A stretch of DNA of 64,000 bases from Anaerolineae bacterium (GTDB taxonomy: Bacteria; Chloroflexota; Anaerolineae; Promineifilales; Promineifilaceae), in assembly GCA_023382655.1 (NCBI GenBank), contig JAHDWK010000006.1, forward strand, positions 1 through 64,000. The letters are read 5' to 3'. Shown in pieces: positions 9,079 to 17,052 of the stretch (position 1 is its first letter; every line of letters begins with the position of its first letter). Both the position numbers and the translations under genes were made by a program. The notes below the pieces were generated by a model that was given only the letters and a program-made list of their open reading frames with translations, did no database searches and was not told the DNA's origin.

Positions 9079-9525
9079 ATGTCAACACTTGTACTCACCA
9101 TACGCGAAAGCATCCGCTATCGCGGGCGTAGCGGTCATCTCAGTTGGATCGCCCATCGCATCTCCGGCTTAGCCATCCTCGCTTTTCTGGTCATGCACGT
9201 CTGGGATACCGCCAACGCCAACTTTTACCCCGCCCTGTACGAATGGTCAATCGAGCTTTTCAAACATCCCCTCTTTGCCCTGGGGGAAATTGCCTTGATG
9301 GCCGCCGTACTTTACCACGCCTTCAACGGCATCCGCATCAGCATCCTGGATTTCAAGCCGGAGTTGTGGAAGCACCAGGCGCGCAGCGCCACCATTGTCT
9401 GGGCGCTGTTTTTTATCGTGTTCATCCCCATCGCCATCCTTATGTTCACGGAACTCATGCATGGTTGTGCAGATCGTGGGGCGGCTTGTTGGCAGATTCC
9501 CAGCCTGGCCGATTACCTGAATTAA
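9079..9525 (+). CDS. sdhC: Succinate dehydrogenase cytochrome b subunit
   Basis: Membrane anchor of complex II, contributing to heme b and quinone binding. From ATG 9079, preceded by GGAGGAAGGAG, the protein is 148 residues with three membrane segments. It carries the SdhC signature HRISG (His26) and the heme-ligand region LYHAFNGIR (His80). The longer frame from 9001 lacks a ribosome site and adds nonconserved residues. It is the first gene of sdhC-sdhD-sdhA-sdhB on the plus strand. Confidence 0.92.
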   Translation: MSTLVLTIRESIRYRGRSGHLSWIAHRISGLAILAFLVMHVWDTANANFYPALYEWSIELFKHPLFALGEIALMAAVLYHAFNGIRISILDFKPELWKHQARSATIVWALFFIVFIPIAILMFTELMHGCADRGAACWQIPSLADYLN

Positions 9526-9538
9526 AAAAGAACAGTTT

Positions 9539-9585
9539 GTAGTAGGCGATTTATCGCCATCTGACGGTGATAAATCGCCTACTAC
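9539..9585. repeat. GTAGTAGGCGATTTATCGCC hairpin repeat
   Basis: An inverted repeat whose arms are GTAGTAGGCGATTTATCGCC and its near-exact complement, with a short loop. It lies between sdhC and sdhD. Near-identical copies occur at 37942-37988 and, as one arm, inside a gene at 44479-44504. A stem-loop here could affect mRNA stability within the sdh operon. Confidence 0.85.
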
Positions 9586-9606
9586 GAACGAATAAGAGAG
9601 ATAGAC

Positions 9607-9984
9607 ATGACTACACCAACCGGCATTACCTATCGCAAAGTGGCTGTGCCTTCTAATCTGGAACGACGCGCCTTTTTGTTCATGCGGCTTTCAGGGGTCG
9701 CCTTGCTGCTTCTGGCTGTCGGCCACATGATGATCCAACACGTCCTCAACAGCAGTCAGAACCTGACTCTCCAGTTTGTAGCTGGTCAGTGGAGTTCCTG
9801 GGGCTGGCGTGTCTATGACATGTTGCTGCTCTTTTTTGCCATCACACATGGCTTTAACGGTCTGCGTAATGTGCTGGAAGATTACATCCACAACCGCAGC
9901 GCCGTCACCTGGATCAATCGTTTTCTATTTGTTTTTGCAATCCTGACCATCATTTGGGCAGGCATTGCCATTGCAACATTTTAG
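9607..9984 (+). CDS. sdhD: Succinate dehydrogenase membrane anchor subunit
   Basis: 125-residue hydrophobic protein with three membrane segments (around 25-48, 70-90 and 100-124). HGFNGLRNVLEDY near residue 80 is the conserved His-Gly-Arg region that, with SdhC, binds heme and forms the quinone site. Upstream is AAGAGAG. It sits between sdhC and sdhA, as expected for a second complex II anchor. Confidence 0.9.
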   Translation: MTTPTGITYRKVAVPSNLERRAFLFMRLSGVALLLLAVGHMMIQHVLNSSQNLTLQFVAGQWSSWGWRVYDMLLLFFAITHGFNGLRNVLEDYIHNRSAVTWINRFLFVFAILTIIWAGIAIATF

Positions 9985-9990
9985 TAGTCA

Positions 9991-10027
9991 GAAGAAGTTC
10001 AACTTCTTTTGAGAAGTTGAACTTCTT
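9991..10027. repeat. AGAAGTTCAACTTCT hairpin repeat
   Basis: GAAGAAGTTCAACTTCTT and GAGAAGTTGAACTTCTT are each nearly self-complementary and also pair with one another. They lie between sdhD and sdhA. A close copy is found at 60385-60420 upstream of the CapA-like gene. Confidence 0.8.
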
Positions 10028-10045
10028 GACGAAGAGGCAATAAAC

Positions 10046-11830
10046 ATGGCAGAAGTAAAAACACACACATTTGACGCCGTTATTGTCGGTGCAGGAGGGG
10101 CCGGATTGATGGCCGCCTTGTACGCCAGCAAAAGCGCGAATGTGGCCGTTATTTCCAAGTTATACCCCACCCGTTCCCATACCGGAGCGGCGTTAGGTGG
10201 CATCGGCGCCGCGCTGGGCAACAATGGGGAAGACCGTTGGGAATGGCACGCTTATGACACAGTCAAGGGGTCTGATTATCTGGCCGATCAGGATGCGGTG
10301 GATGTTTTGTGCCGCGAAGCCGTAGACACGGTGATCGAGCTGGAGCATATGGGGTTGCCCTTTGACCGGACGCCCGAAGGGCGCATTTCGCAGCGCCGTT
10401 TTGGCGGCCATACAAATAATGATACCGGCAAACCGGTACCCCGCGCCTGCCACGCTGCCGACCGCACCGGGCATATGATCCTGCAAACGCTGTACCAACA
10501 GTGTATCAAGAACAACGTCACCTTTTTTGATGAATATCATGTGGTGGATTTAATTCGGGTGGAGAATACAGTGCGCGGGGTGGTGGCTATTCAAATTAGT
10601 ACCGGCGAGTTTCACATTTTCCACAGCAAGGCGGTGCATTTTGCCACCGGCGGTTGGGGCAAGTGTTGGGAAGTGACTTCCAATGCTCACTCCCTGACGG
10701 GAGATGGGGCGGCGATTTGTCTGCGGCGGGGCATTCCGTTGGAAGATATGGAATTTTTCCAGTTTCATCCGACGGGTATTTTTAAGCTAGGCATTTTGAT
10801 TACGGAAGGGGTGCGTGGCGAGGGTGGCATCTTGCTGAATGGGCAGGGTGAACGTTTTATGGAGCGGTACGCGCCGACGATCAAGGATTTAGCCAGCCGG
10901 GATGTGGTCAGCCGGGCGATTTTCCTGGAGCTTCAGGCAGGGCGGGGGATCAATGGCAAAAATTACGTGCATCTGGATGTGCGCCCGGAGACGGTGAATT
11001 ATTACTTTGAGCAGGCGGGCGATAGCCGCCGGATTACCAAGGAGTTTATTGAGGAGAAGTTGGGGGAGACGGTTGACCTGGGGCGGACGTACCTGGGCAT
11101 TGATCCCGTGCATGAACCGATTCCAATTCAGCCGACGGCGCATTATGCCATGGGCGGCATTCCGACGGATGTGGACGGCCGTGTCGTCATTGACGCCCAA
11201 AACACCATATTACCCGGTCTCTACTCCGCCGGTGAATGTGCCTGTGTCTCCGTACACGGCGCGAACCGCCTGGGCACTAATTCGCTGGTAGACCTGGTGG
11301 TGTTTGGCCGCCGCTCCGGGGTGCATATGGGACAGTATTGTCAGGAGGCGGAACTTCTGCCTCTGCCGGAGAATGCCGCCGACGAAGTGATGGCGGAGTT
11401 TGAACGCATTCGCAATGGCAGCGGCGGTGTGAAATCCCATGACCTGCGGCGACGAATGCAGGTGACGATGATGGCCAATGTGGGTGTTTTCCGCACGGAA
11501 GAGTTAATGAAAAACGCCCTGGAAGAACTGCGGCAGTTACGGCTGGATTACGGCCGTAACCTGCAAATTGATGACAAAGGCAAACAATTCAATAGCGATT
11601 TGTTGGAGGCGTGGGAAGTGGGCTGTTTGTTGGAACTATCGGAGGTAACGGCCGTGGCCGCCCTGGCCCGCACCGAAAGTCGAGGGGGCCATGCCCGCGA
11701 CGATTATCCCAAACGCAATGACGAGCAATGGCTCAAACACAGCCTTTGTTTTACCGAAGGGGAATCCTTCCGGCTGGATTATAAACCGGTGGTGATGGGG
11801 CGTTACGAGCCGAAAGAGAGAGTCTATTGA
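10046..11830 (+). CDS. sdhA: Succinate dehydrogenase flavoprotein subunit
   Basis: Oxidises succinate to fumarate with covalently bound FAD at the membrane's cytoplasmic face, linking the TCA cycle to the quinone pool. The protein is 594 residues. The dinucleotide motif GAGGAGL is at 15-21. SHTGAALGG contains His45, the expected 8-alpha-histidyl FAD attachment site. [18 protein letters not shown] and [18 protein letters not shown] are the conserved active-site and FAD-binding stretches, and the C-terminal domain ends [12 protein letters not shown]. The start follows GAGGCAATAAAC. It is the third gene of the sdh operon, with a hairpin repeat on either side. Confidence 0.97.
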   Translation: MAEVKTHTFDAVIVGAGGAGLMAALYASKSANVAVISKLYPTRSHTGAALGGIGAALGNNGEDRWEWHAYDTVKGSDYLADQDAVDVLCREAVDTVIELEHMGLPFDRTPEGRISQRRFGGHTNNDTGKPVPRACHAADRTGHMILQTLYQQCIKNNVTFFDEYHVVDLIRVENTVRGVVAIQISTGEFHIFHSKAVHFATGGWGKCWEVTSNAHSLTGDGAAICLRRGIPLEDMEFFQFHPTGIFKLGILITEGVRGEGGILLNGQGERFMERYAPTIKDLASRDVVSRAIFLELQAGRGINGKNYVHLDVRPETVNYYFEQAGDSRRITKEFIEEKLGETVDLGRTYLGIDPVHEPIPIQPTAHYAMGGIPTDVDGRVVIDAQNTILPGLYSAGECACVSVHGANRLGTNSLVDLVVFGRRSGVHMGQYCQEAELLPLPENAADEVMAEFERIRNGSGGVKSHDLRRRMQVTMMANVGVFRTEELMKNALEELRQLRLDYGRNLQIDDKGKQFNSDLLEAWEVGCLLELSEVTAVAALARTESRGGHARDDYPKRNDEQWLKHSLCFTEGESFRLDYKPVVMGRYEPKERVY

Positions 11831-11831
11831 G

Positions 11832-11867
11832 AGTAAACAGTGAACAGGAACCTGTTCACTGTTTACT
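11832..11867. repeat. Heptamer (AACAGTG) hairpin between sdhA and sdhB
   Basis: AGTAAACAGTGAACAGG and CCTGTTCACTGTTTACT form a perfect 17-base stem with a two-base loop, one base after the sdhA stop. The arms contain 7-bp periodic words (AACAGTG AACAGGA). A related but less perfect copy is at 22216-22275. Confidence 0.88.
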
Positions 11868-11879
11868 TTGGAGAAGAAC

Positions 11880-12602
11880 ATGCAAGTACAAATTCGCATT
11901 CGCCGCTTTAACCCAGAAAAGGATAACCAGCCCTGGTGGGGTGACTACACGCTCAATGACGCTAATGCCACCGATTCCGTTCTTGATTTGCTGCATCGCA
12001 TCAAGTGGGAGCAGGATGGCACGCTGACGCTGCGTCGTTCTTGCGGCCTGGGGGTATGTGGCTCGGACGCCATGCGCATTAACGGCGCAAACCGGCTGGC
12101 CTGCAAAACATTGGTGTCACGCATTGCCAAAGCAGGCAGCGACCAGACCAAGATTCAGGTGGAACCCATGTTAGGGCTGCGGGTAATTAAAGATTTGGTG
12201 GTAGACATGGAGCCATTTTTTGACCATTACCGCTCGGTACTGCCTTATTTTGTGAACGACAATTTGCCGGCGGACGGCCGTGAATTCTTGCAATCCCCTG
12301 AAGACCGCGCCCGTTTTGATGACACCACCAAATGTATTTTGTGCGCGGCCTGCACCACCTCCTGCCCCAGCTTCTGGGCCAATGAGAAATATGTCGGGCC
12401 GGCAGCTATTGTGCAGGCGCACCGCTTCATCTTTGATAGCCGCGATCAGGCAGCCGAGGAACGGCTCAAGGTGATGGGTGACTCGTTTGGTGTCTGGCGC
12501 TGCCGTACTATCTTTAACTGCACCAATGCCTGCCCTCGTGATATTGAAGTCACCAAAGCGATTGCTGAAGTGAAAGCGGCGTTGACGAGAGGGGAAATCT
12601 AA
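11880..12602 (+). CDS. sdhB: Succinate dehydrogenase iron-sulfur subunit
   Basis: Carries electrons from FAD to quinone through three Fe-S clusters. From ATG 11880 (GGAGAAGAAC upstream; an in-frame TTG at 11868 is less likely) the protein is 240 residues. The 2Fe-2S ligands lie in SCGLGVCGSDA with a later Cys in LACKTL. The 4Fe-4S motif is CILCAACTTSCP, and the following CRTIFNCTNACP supplies the 3Fe-4S ligands. The last gene of sdhCDAB; a hairpin follows at once. Confidence 0.96.
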   Translation: MQVQIRIRRFNPEKDNQPWWGDYTLNDANATDSVLDLLHRIKWEQDGTLTLRRSCGLGVCGSDAMRINGANRLACKTLVSRIAKAGSDQTKIQVEPMLGLRVIKDLVVDMEPFFDHYRSVLPYFVNDNLPADGREFLQSPEDRARFDDTTKCILCAACTTSCPSFWANEKYVGPAAIVQAHRFIFDSRDQAAEERLKVMGDSFGVWRCRTIFNCTNACPRDIEVTKAIAEVKAALTRGEI

Positions 12603-12608
12603 AGATAT

Positions 12609-12641
12609 TGGGATACTGAGGTATTAAACCCCAGTATCCCA
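12609..12641. terminator. Stem-loop between converging sdhB and FKBP genes
   Basis: TGGGATACTGAGGT pairs with CCCCAGTATCCCA around a short AT loop, just after sdhB and just beyond the end of the oppositely directed FKBP gene. Its position suggests a bidirectional terminator; the flanking T-run is weak, so it could be another hairpin repeat. Confidence 0.55.
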
Positions 12642-12649
12642 CTTGCTTC

Positions 12650-13894
12650 TTATTGCGCTGGGGTGATTTCCAGGACTTCAATTTCAAAAATCAGAGTGGC
12701 ATTCGGGGGAATGGGGCCGCCCCCAGCTTCGCCATAAGCCAGACTGGGGGGTACCACGATCTGAGTTTTGCCGCCTGCGCTGGTTAGCGTCAACCCTTCC
12801 TCAAAGCCGGGAATGGTGCCACCTGACCCAATAACAACAGGTATCGGCTCGCCACGCTGCACGGAAGAGTCAATCATGGTGCCATCTTCCAGCCAGAGCG
12901 TGTAGTGGATGGAAATGGTATCCCCGGCCTGCGGAGTGGGGCCGCTGCCTTCGGTGATGGTGTAATACTTCAGGCCACTATCCGTTACGGTGAAGTCGGC
13001 GTCGTCTACGGCCGTAGGTGTTGGCGGTTCTTGCGTATCCAGCAGCGTAATCTCAAATATATAGGTCGCGCCGCTGCCATCGGCAATCTCCGGGGGCAGC
13101 GTCAGTTGCGCCCGACCACCTTCCCGCAACAAAAGCAATCCCTCGTCCAACCCAGGCAGGGAACTATCACTACCTAAAACAAATGTGTAAGGTGTACCGC
13201 GATCAATCGTTGAATCCAGGAACGTACCATCGTCTAGCCACAATTGGAAATCAACCGAAACCATATCACCCACTTGTGGCGTATCGCCGTCCCCTTCCGC
13301 AAAGATGTGATACTTCAAACCACTGTCTGTCGTGGTGTAATCCTCTTCGGTAATCTCGGTCGGTTTCGGCGTCGGCTGCACAGCTACCAATTCCACTTCA
13401 AAAATCAGAGTGGCGTCTGGTGGAATTGGGCCACTACCGGCGGGGCCATACCCTAATTCCGAAGGAATAGTGAGCTGGGCTTTGCCCCCTTCGCGCATGA
13501 GGGCAATCCCTTCATCCCAGCCAGGAATGACCTGCCCCTGACCTAAGGTGAACTGGAAAGGATCACGGCCGACGGAGCTATCAAACTCCGTGCCATCTTC
13601 CAGCGTACCGGTGTAATGCACCGATACCATATCACCCGGTTGGGGTGCAGGGCCAGTTCCGGCTTCAATTTCCACATATTCCAGACCGCTGGCAGTTATC
13701 GTTGATCCGGTGCTGGAACTATTGGATACTTCGGTCTCTTCTTCACCGCTAGCAGCCACTTCTCCCCCGCTGCTTTCTACGCCGGGCAAGTTTGGTTGGG
13801 CGTCCCCGCTACGGGTAGCCGGGCCACAGGCCGCCAAAACCAGGCTCACCAACAATAGTAGCCCAATCCACCTGCTTCTTCTCATTAAGTTCAT
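12650..13894 (-). CDS. Lipoprotein with three tandem FKBP-type peptidyl-prolyl isomerase domains
   Basis: 414 residues. The N-terminal segment [13 protein letters not shown] ends in a lipobox, so the mature protein should be lipid-anchored on the outer face of the membrane. A Ser/Gly/Glu-rich linker precedes three FKBP domains at about 75-165, 200-285 and 310-412. Each begins with (D/S)SGL(K/E)Y and contains [22 protein letters not shown], PGW/LDEG and LGYG/LAYG motifs; the middle one is the most divergent and lacks the YG loop (EIADGSG). FKBPs isomerise Xaa-Pro bonds and assist folding, here probably of exported proteins. Three copies in one lipoprotein is uncommon. Well supported. Confidence 0.92.
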   Translation of the reverse strand: MNLMRRSRWIGLLLLVSLVLAACGPATRSGDAQPNLPGVESSGGEVAASGEEETEVSNSSSTGSTITASGLEYVEIEAGTGPAPQPGDMVSVHYTGTLEDGTEFDSSVGRDPFQFTLGQGQVIPGWDEGIALMREGGKAQLTIPSELGYGPAGSGPIPPDATLIFEVELVAVQPTPKPTEITEEDYTTTDSGLKYHIFAEGDGDTPQVGDMVSVDFQLWLDDGTFLDSTIDRGTPYTFVLGSDSSLPGLDEGLLLLREGGRAQLTLPPEIADGSGATYIFEITLLDTQEPPTPTAVDDADFTVTDSGLKYYTITEGSGPTPQAGDTISIHYTLWLEDGTMIDSSVQRGEPIPVVIGSGGTIPGFEEGLTLTSAGGKTQIVVPPSLAYGEAGGGPIPPNATLIFEIEVLEITPAQ

Positions 13895-13920
13895 CGAGTT
13901 TTACTCCTTTCATTTAGCCA

Positions 13921-13955
13921 AAATAAAAGCCGGAGCGGACACGGCCGTTCCGGCT
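13921..13955 (-). terminator. Probable intrinsic terminator upstream of the FKBP gene
   Basis: On the minus strand AGCCGGA pairs with TCCGGCT, enclosing an ACGGCCGT octamer, and is followed by TTTTATTT. It lies between the acyltransferase gene and the FKBP gene, about 27 bases before the FKBP start, so it would end upstream transcription or attenuate the FKBP message. Confidence 0.6.
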
Positions 13956-14067
13956 GCTTCTTATTTTCAAATAGACCTGTCAGGACCTTATTGTTAAACA
14001 GGGGGATTGTACGAGCCAGCCACTATTCCGGCTAGAAAAAGGAATAGGAATTAGCTCTTTCTCATGC

Positions 14068-14691
14068 TTATTCGTGCCAGGTCTGCTGTGGATATCGCGG
14101 ACGTATGGGCGCATAGTGGGCTTTGATCTGTGCCAGGTCTGCTTCGTAATCACCTGTAGGCTCCATAATGGGGCCTAGATCAACGACTTTGTGACCATAA
14201 TCGAAGGCAGCTAACTGTACCGGCACACCAGACTGCATGGCAATCTGGTAGAAACCAGACTTCCACTCTCTCACGTGCTGCCTGGTTCCTTCTGGGGTGA
14301 TACATAAAATGAGTTTTTCCATCTTTTGAAATGCCTGCACATTTTCTCCCACTACGCCGTGAGTGGCCCGCCGGTCAACAGGGATACCACCCATCCAGCG
14401 GAAAAGGGGACCCAATGGCCCCCGAAAGAGAGAGTGTTTACCCATCCAGGAGATACGCACACCTAGCGCCGTAGCCGTAGCAATCACTAACACAAAATCC
14501 CAATTCGACGTGTGTGGCGCACCAATGATGATAAATTTATGCAAATTGGGCATTTCACCGGTAATGCGCCAGCCAATAGCGGCCATAAACAAAATGGCCA
14601 ACACCCGTGTTACCCAATTGCCACGTCGGGGAATGCACTTCCCCACTTCGCTATTATTGATGACCTGTTGTTTCAGGCGGTTGATTGCCAT
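14068..14691 (-). CDS. PlsC-like acyltransferase (lysophosphatidate acyltransferase family)
   Basis: From ATG 14691 (AAAGGGGC upstream) the protein is 207 residues. It contains the acyltransferase box HTSNWD near residue 60 (HX4D catalytic pair), GGIPVDRR, and the substrate motif ITPEGTR, in the family order. These enzymes add a second acyl chain to lysophosphatidate or a similar acceptor at the membrane. The 14817 start would add 42 residues of no recognisable type. Next to it, 138 bases upstream on the same strand, is a lipid- or natural-product-type GT1 glycosyltransferase, so the pair may modify a membrane lipid. The exact acceptor is unknown. Confidence 0.82.
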   Translation of the reverse strand: MAINRLKQQVINNSEVGKCIPRRGNWVTRVLAILFMAAIGWRITGEMPNLHKFIIIGAPHTSNWDFVLVIATATALGVRISWMGKHSLFRGPLGPLFRWMGGIPVDRRATHGVVGENVQAFQKMEKLILCITPEGTRQHVREWKSGFYQIAMQSGVPVQLAAFDYGHKVVDLGPIMEPTGDYEADLAQIKAHYAPIRPRYPQQTWHE

Positions 14692-14828
14692 GGTTGCCCC
14701 TTTGTTGCGGCGGTGTGATGGCTGATTACCCGTATCAGCCACTAGCCACAAACAAGTATAGTTTACTGCACTGTCAGGGCTGCTGCCACCGTCAATCAGG
14801 GGTGGAAAACGATACAAACCAGGTGACG

Positions 14829-16070
14829 TTACCAGGGGTGGGAACTTATGTATTGCTCGAAAAGGGCAACGGCCGTGCGCACCCCATCCTCTGCCCGAAT
14901 TTGTTTGCCCAAATCAGAAGCGCGTCGTTTGATCTCCGCATCGGTTACGGCCGTGTGAATAGATTGGGCCAGTTGGTCTACCGTCACCTTTCGGGGTGAT
15001 TCAAAGGAAAAACCAACCCCCAATTCAACAACACGCTTCGCCCAAAACGAGTGATCGCTAAAAGCAAAGGGGATAATGATAGTCGGGCGTCCAGCTTTTA
15101 ACCCGGTTACAACCGTTCCTCCTCCACCATGGTTGATAAGGGCCGCCATCCGAGGAAAGAGCCAGTTGTGCGGAATAAACCCAATGGAATACACCGTTTC
15201 CGGTAAGGATGCTTCCTGGTCCAGGTTGCCCCAGCCCCCGGTTAAGACGCCTCGTTGGTTTATCATGCTTAAGGCGGTCAGCACGAGGTCAATCGTTGCG
15301 CGCGTATCTTCACCAGCCATGCTGCCGAAAGAAATGCCTATGGGGGGTGGCCCCTTGTCAAGAAAATCCAGCAATTCTGCTGGCGGCGACCAATCATACA
15401 AACTGTCCAGGAACCACTCGCCGGTAATATGTAACTGCGGTGCCCAATGAGACGGCCGTGGCAAAAGCGTAGAGCTAAGCGCATAAAACGCTGGCACTTT
15501 GCCCTGACGCAGTTTATGTTCCACACCACGGAAAGGAGCCGGTGAAAGTCCAAAGGTCTGTTGCCGCCATTGGTTCACAGGCGCCCGCCAAAGCAATTGC
15601 CAGAGCATCTGTTCACGCAGAATATGTTTTAGCCAGCGTCGTGGCTGACCAAATGTATTCGGATGATACAGCGAAGCCATCTGAAATGGCGATACCAGGG
15701 CCAGGAAAATCGGTATACCCAACTTTTCCGCAATGCAATAACCGGCGATTCTGGCTGCTTGAGAACAAATTACGGCCTCAATACCGTGGCTTGCTTCCCA
15801 GGTTTTTTGGAGGAACTGTTCCATATACTGGCGAGCTAACCGGTACTGCATCCGCATGGGCAAGTCGCCAGATTTCTTTTGCGCTCGTAAATGCTCCCGC
15901 AAATCAATAGCCACCGGTTCAAACCCCAACCCGTTACTCACCACAAGGTCGTGGTATGTCACCTGTGTGGCCACGCGGACGACATGCCCGGCTTCTTGTA
16001 AACCCACCCCAAAGGCAACTAATGGCTGTAGATCACCATGAGTGCCCAATCCTATAATCAAAATGTGCAT
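14829..16070 (-). CDS. GT1-family glycosyltransferase (UGT/sterol glucosyltransferase-like)
   Basis: 413 residues with a GT-B layout. The N-terminus MHILIIGLGTHGDLQPLVAF is the acceptor-domain start of GT1 enzymes. The C-terminal half has GISFGSMAGEDTRA, and then INHGGGGTVVTGLKAGRP, the nucleotide-sugar-binding signature. The family transfers sugar from a UDP- or dTDP-sugar to a small hydrophobic acceptor (sterol, macrolide, flavonoid or lipid). Acceptor unknown; glycolipid formation with the neighbouring PlsC-like gene is inference. Confidence 0.85.
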   Translation of the reverse strand: MHILIIGLGTHGDLQPLVAFGVGLQEAGHVVRVATQVTYHDLVVSNGLGFEPVAIDLREHLRAQKKSGDLPMRMQYRLARQYMEQFLQKTWEASHGIEAVICSQAARIAGYCIAEKLGIPIFLALVSPFQMASLYHPNTFGQPRRWLKHILREQMLWQLLWRAPVNQWRQQTFGLSPAPFRGVEHKLRQGKVPAFYALSSTLLPRPSHWAPQLHITGEWFLDSLYDWSPPAELLDFLDKGPPPIGISFGSMAGEDTRATIDLVLTALSMINQRGVLTGGWGNLDQEASLPETVYSIGFIPHNWLFPRMAALINHGGGGTVVTGLKAGRPTIIIPFAFSDHSFWAKRVVELGVGFSFESPRKVTVDQLAQSIHTAVTDAEIKRRASDLGKQIRAEDGVRTAVALFEQYISSHPW

Positions 16071-16083
16071 TTTTCTCTCGCAC

Positions 16084-16144
16084 AGACCTGACAGGTTTTT
16101 ACCAGTTCAACTGGAAACTTTAGGGCAAAAAACCTGTCAGGTCT
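16084..16144. repeat. 63-bp hairpin repeat, AGACCTGACAGGT family
   Basis: Starts AGACCTGACAGGTTTTTACC and ends AAAAACCTGTCAGGTCT, so the ends are inverted. The interior (CAGTTCAA...TGGAAACTT) is also conserved with the copy at 47238-47300. A shortened copy without the interior is at 30159-30191. It lies just upstream of the glycosyltransferase start. Confidence 0.88.
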
Positions 16145-16173
16145 CCAGCAGAACACCAGGTATTCCACTCCAA

Positions 16174-17004
16174 TCACTGCATATTATCAAACTGTGACTT
16201 GATCATATCCCGTTCCACTTCTTTGCGGGCGATTTTGCGTTGGGTTTCGGCGGCCATTTCGGCCAGCAAATCGCGCCCCTGTTGGCGGACAAAGCGCACG
16301 TCCAGAGCCAGTTCCACCATCGGGCGGTTGTGGAAATTGCGCAGGGCGTCTTGCACGCGAAAGAGATGGCGGCGGCGGTTGTCCAATTCCTGGATGAGGG
16401 CGTGAATGAGGTCGGCTTCGGTTTGGGGCGGGGGCACGGCCGTGTCCCTTTCCTTCTCTATCACTGTTGTACCTATACTCACCTGCGCCCCATCCTCTTT
16501 CGCCTCCGCCAATGCCATCATCTCCACCAGGCTGCCTGCTTTGTAGGCATCGTTAATCGCCGTCATTTTGGCCGTGCGGTAAGCACGATCCGCTTCATCC
16601 ACCGCCAGATCAGGGTGGTAGCGGCGGGCCAGGTCACGGTACAGCTTTTTTAGTTTGGCCGCCGTCAGTGGCGGTGGTCTGGGTGGCTGTTTTTTGGCGT
16701 CTTCTTTACGGGGAATGTTCCAGGTGGCGTTGTATTGGTCTTCGACGGTGCGGTACCCCTCCCCAAACGTCTTTTCCGTGCGCAACACTTTGATTTGCTG
16801 CAAATAATCGTTGACTTCTAGTTCCAGGCGCGTCAATTGTTCCAGCAAATAACCGACGGTGGCTTCAAATTCATACTCAAAAGCGCGCAAATCCTCTTCC
16901 AGGCGCACCAGTTCTCCTTCGGCGTCGTCAATTTCGGCTTGCACCTGGTTGATCTGGCGGCGGAGAGCGTTAATTTGTTGCTGCGGGGATTCTTGCCCAG
17001 ACAT
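16174..17004 (-). CDS. J-domain protein with N-terminal coiled coil
   Basis: 276 residues. Residues 1-75 form a long heptad-rich coiled coil (QQQINALRRQINQVQAEIDD...). Near residues 113-165 is a J domain: LKKLYRDLARRYHPDLAVDE with the HPD triad, then KMTAINDAYKAG. A charged helical C-terminus follows (VRFVRQQGRDLLAEMAAETQRK). HPD stimulates Hsp70 ATPase activity, so the protein is a probable Hsp70 co-chaperone with a substrate- or partner-binding coiled coil. It lacks the Gly/Phe and zinc domains of DnaJ. It sits directly after htpG on the same strand, suggesting a shared chaperone function; the client is unknown. Confidence 0.82.
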   Translation of the reverse strand: MSGQESPQQQINALRRQINQVQAEIDDAEGELVRLEEDLRAFEYEFEATVGYLLEQLTRLELEVNDYLQQIKVLRTEKTFGEGYRTVEDQYNATWNIPRKEDAKKQPPRPPPLTAAKLKKLYRDLARRYHPDLAVDEADRAYRTAKMTAINDAYKAGSLVEMMALAEAKEDGAQVSIGTTVIEKERDTAVPPPQTEADLIHALIQELDNRRRHLFRVQDALRNFHNRPMVELALDVRFVRQQGRDLLAEMAAETQRKIARKEVERDMIKSQFDNMQ

Positions 17005-17014
17005 ACTTAAGTCC

Positions 17015-17044
17015 AGTAGGGCAGGCCTCCTGGCCTGCCCTACT
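17015..17044. repeat. GGCAGGCC hairpin between htpG and the J-domain gene
   Basis: AGTAGGGCAGGCC and GGCCTGCCCTACT form a perfect 13-base stem with a TCCT loop in the 48-base gap between the two chaperone genes. It could be a transcription or mRNA-processing element; there is no T-run on the minus strand. Confidence 0.75.
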
Positions 17045-17052
17045 GTCTAAGT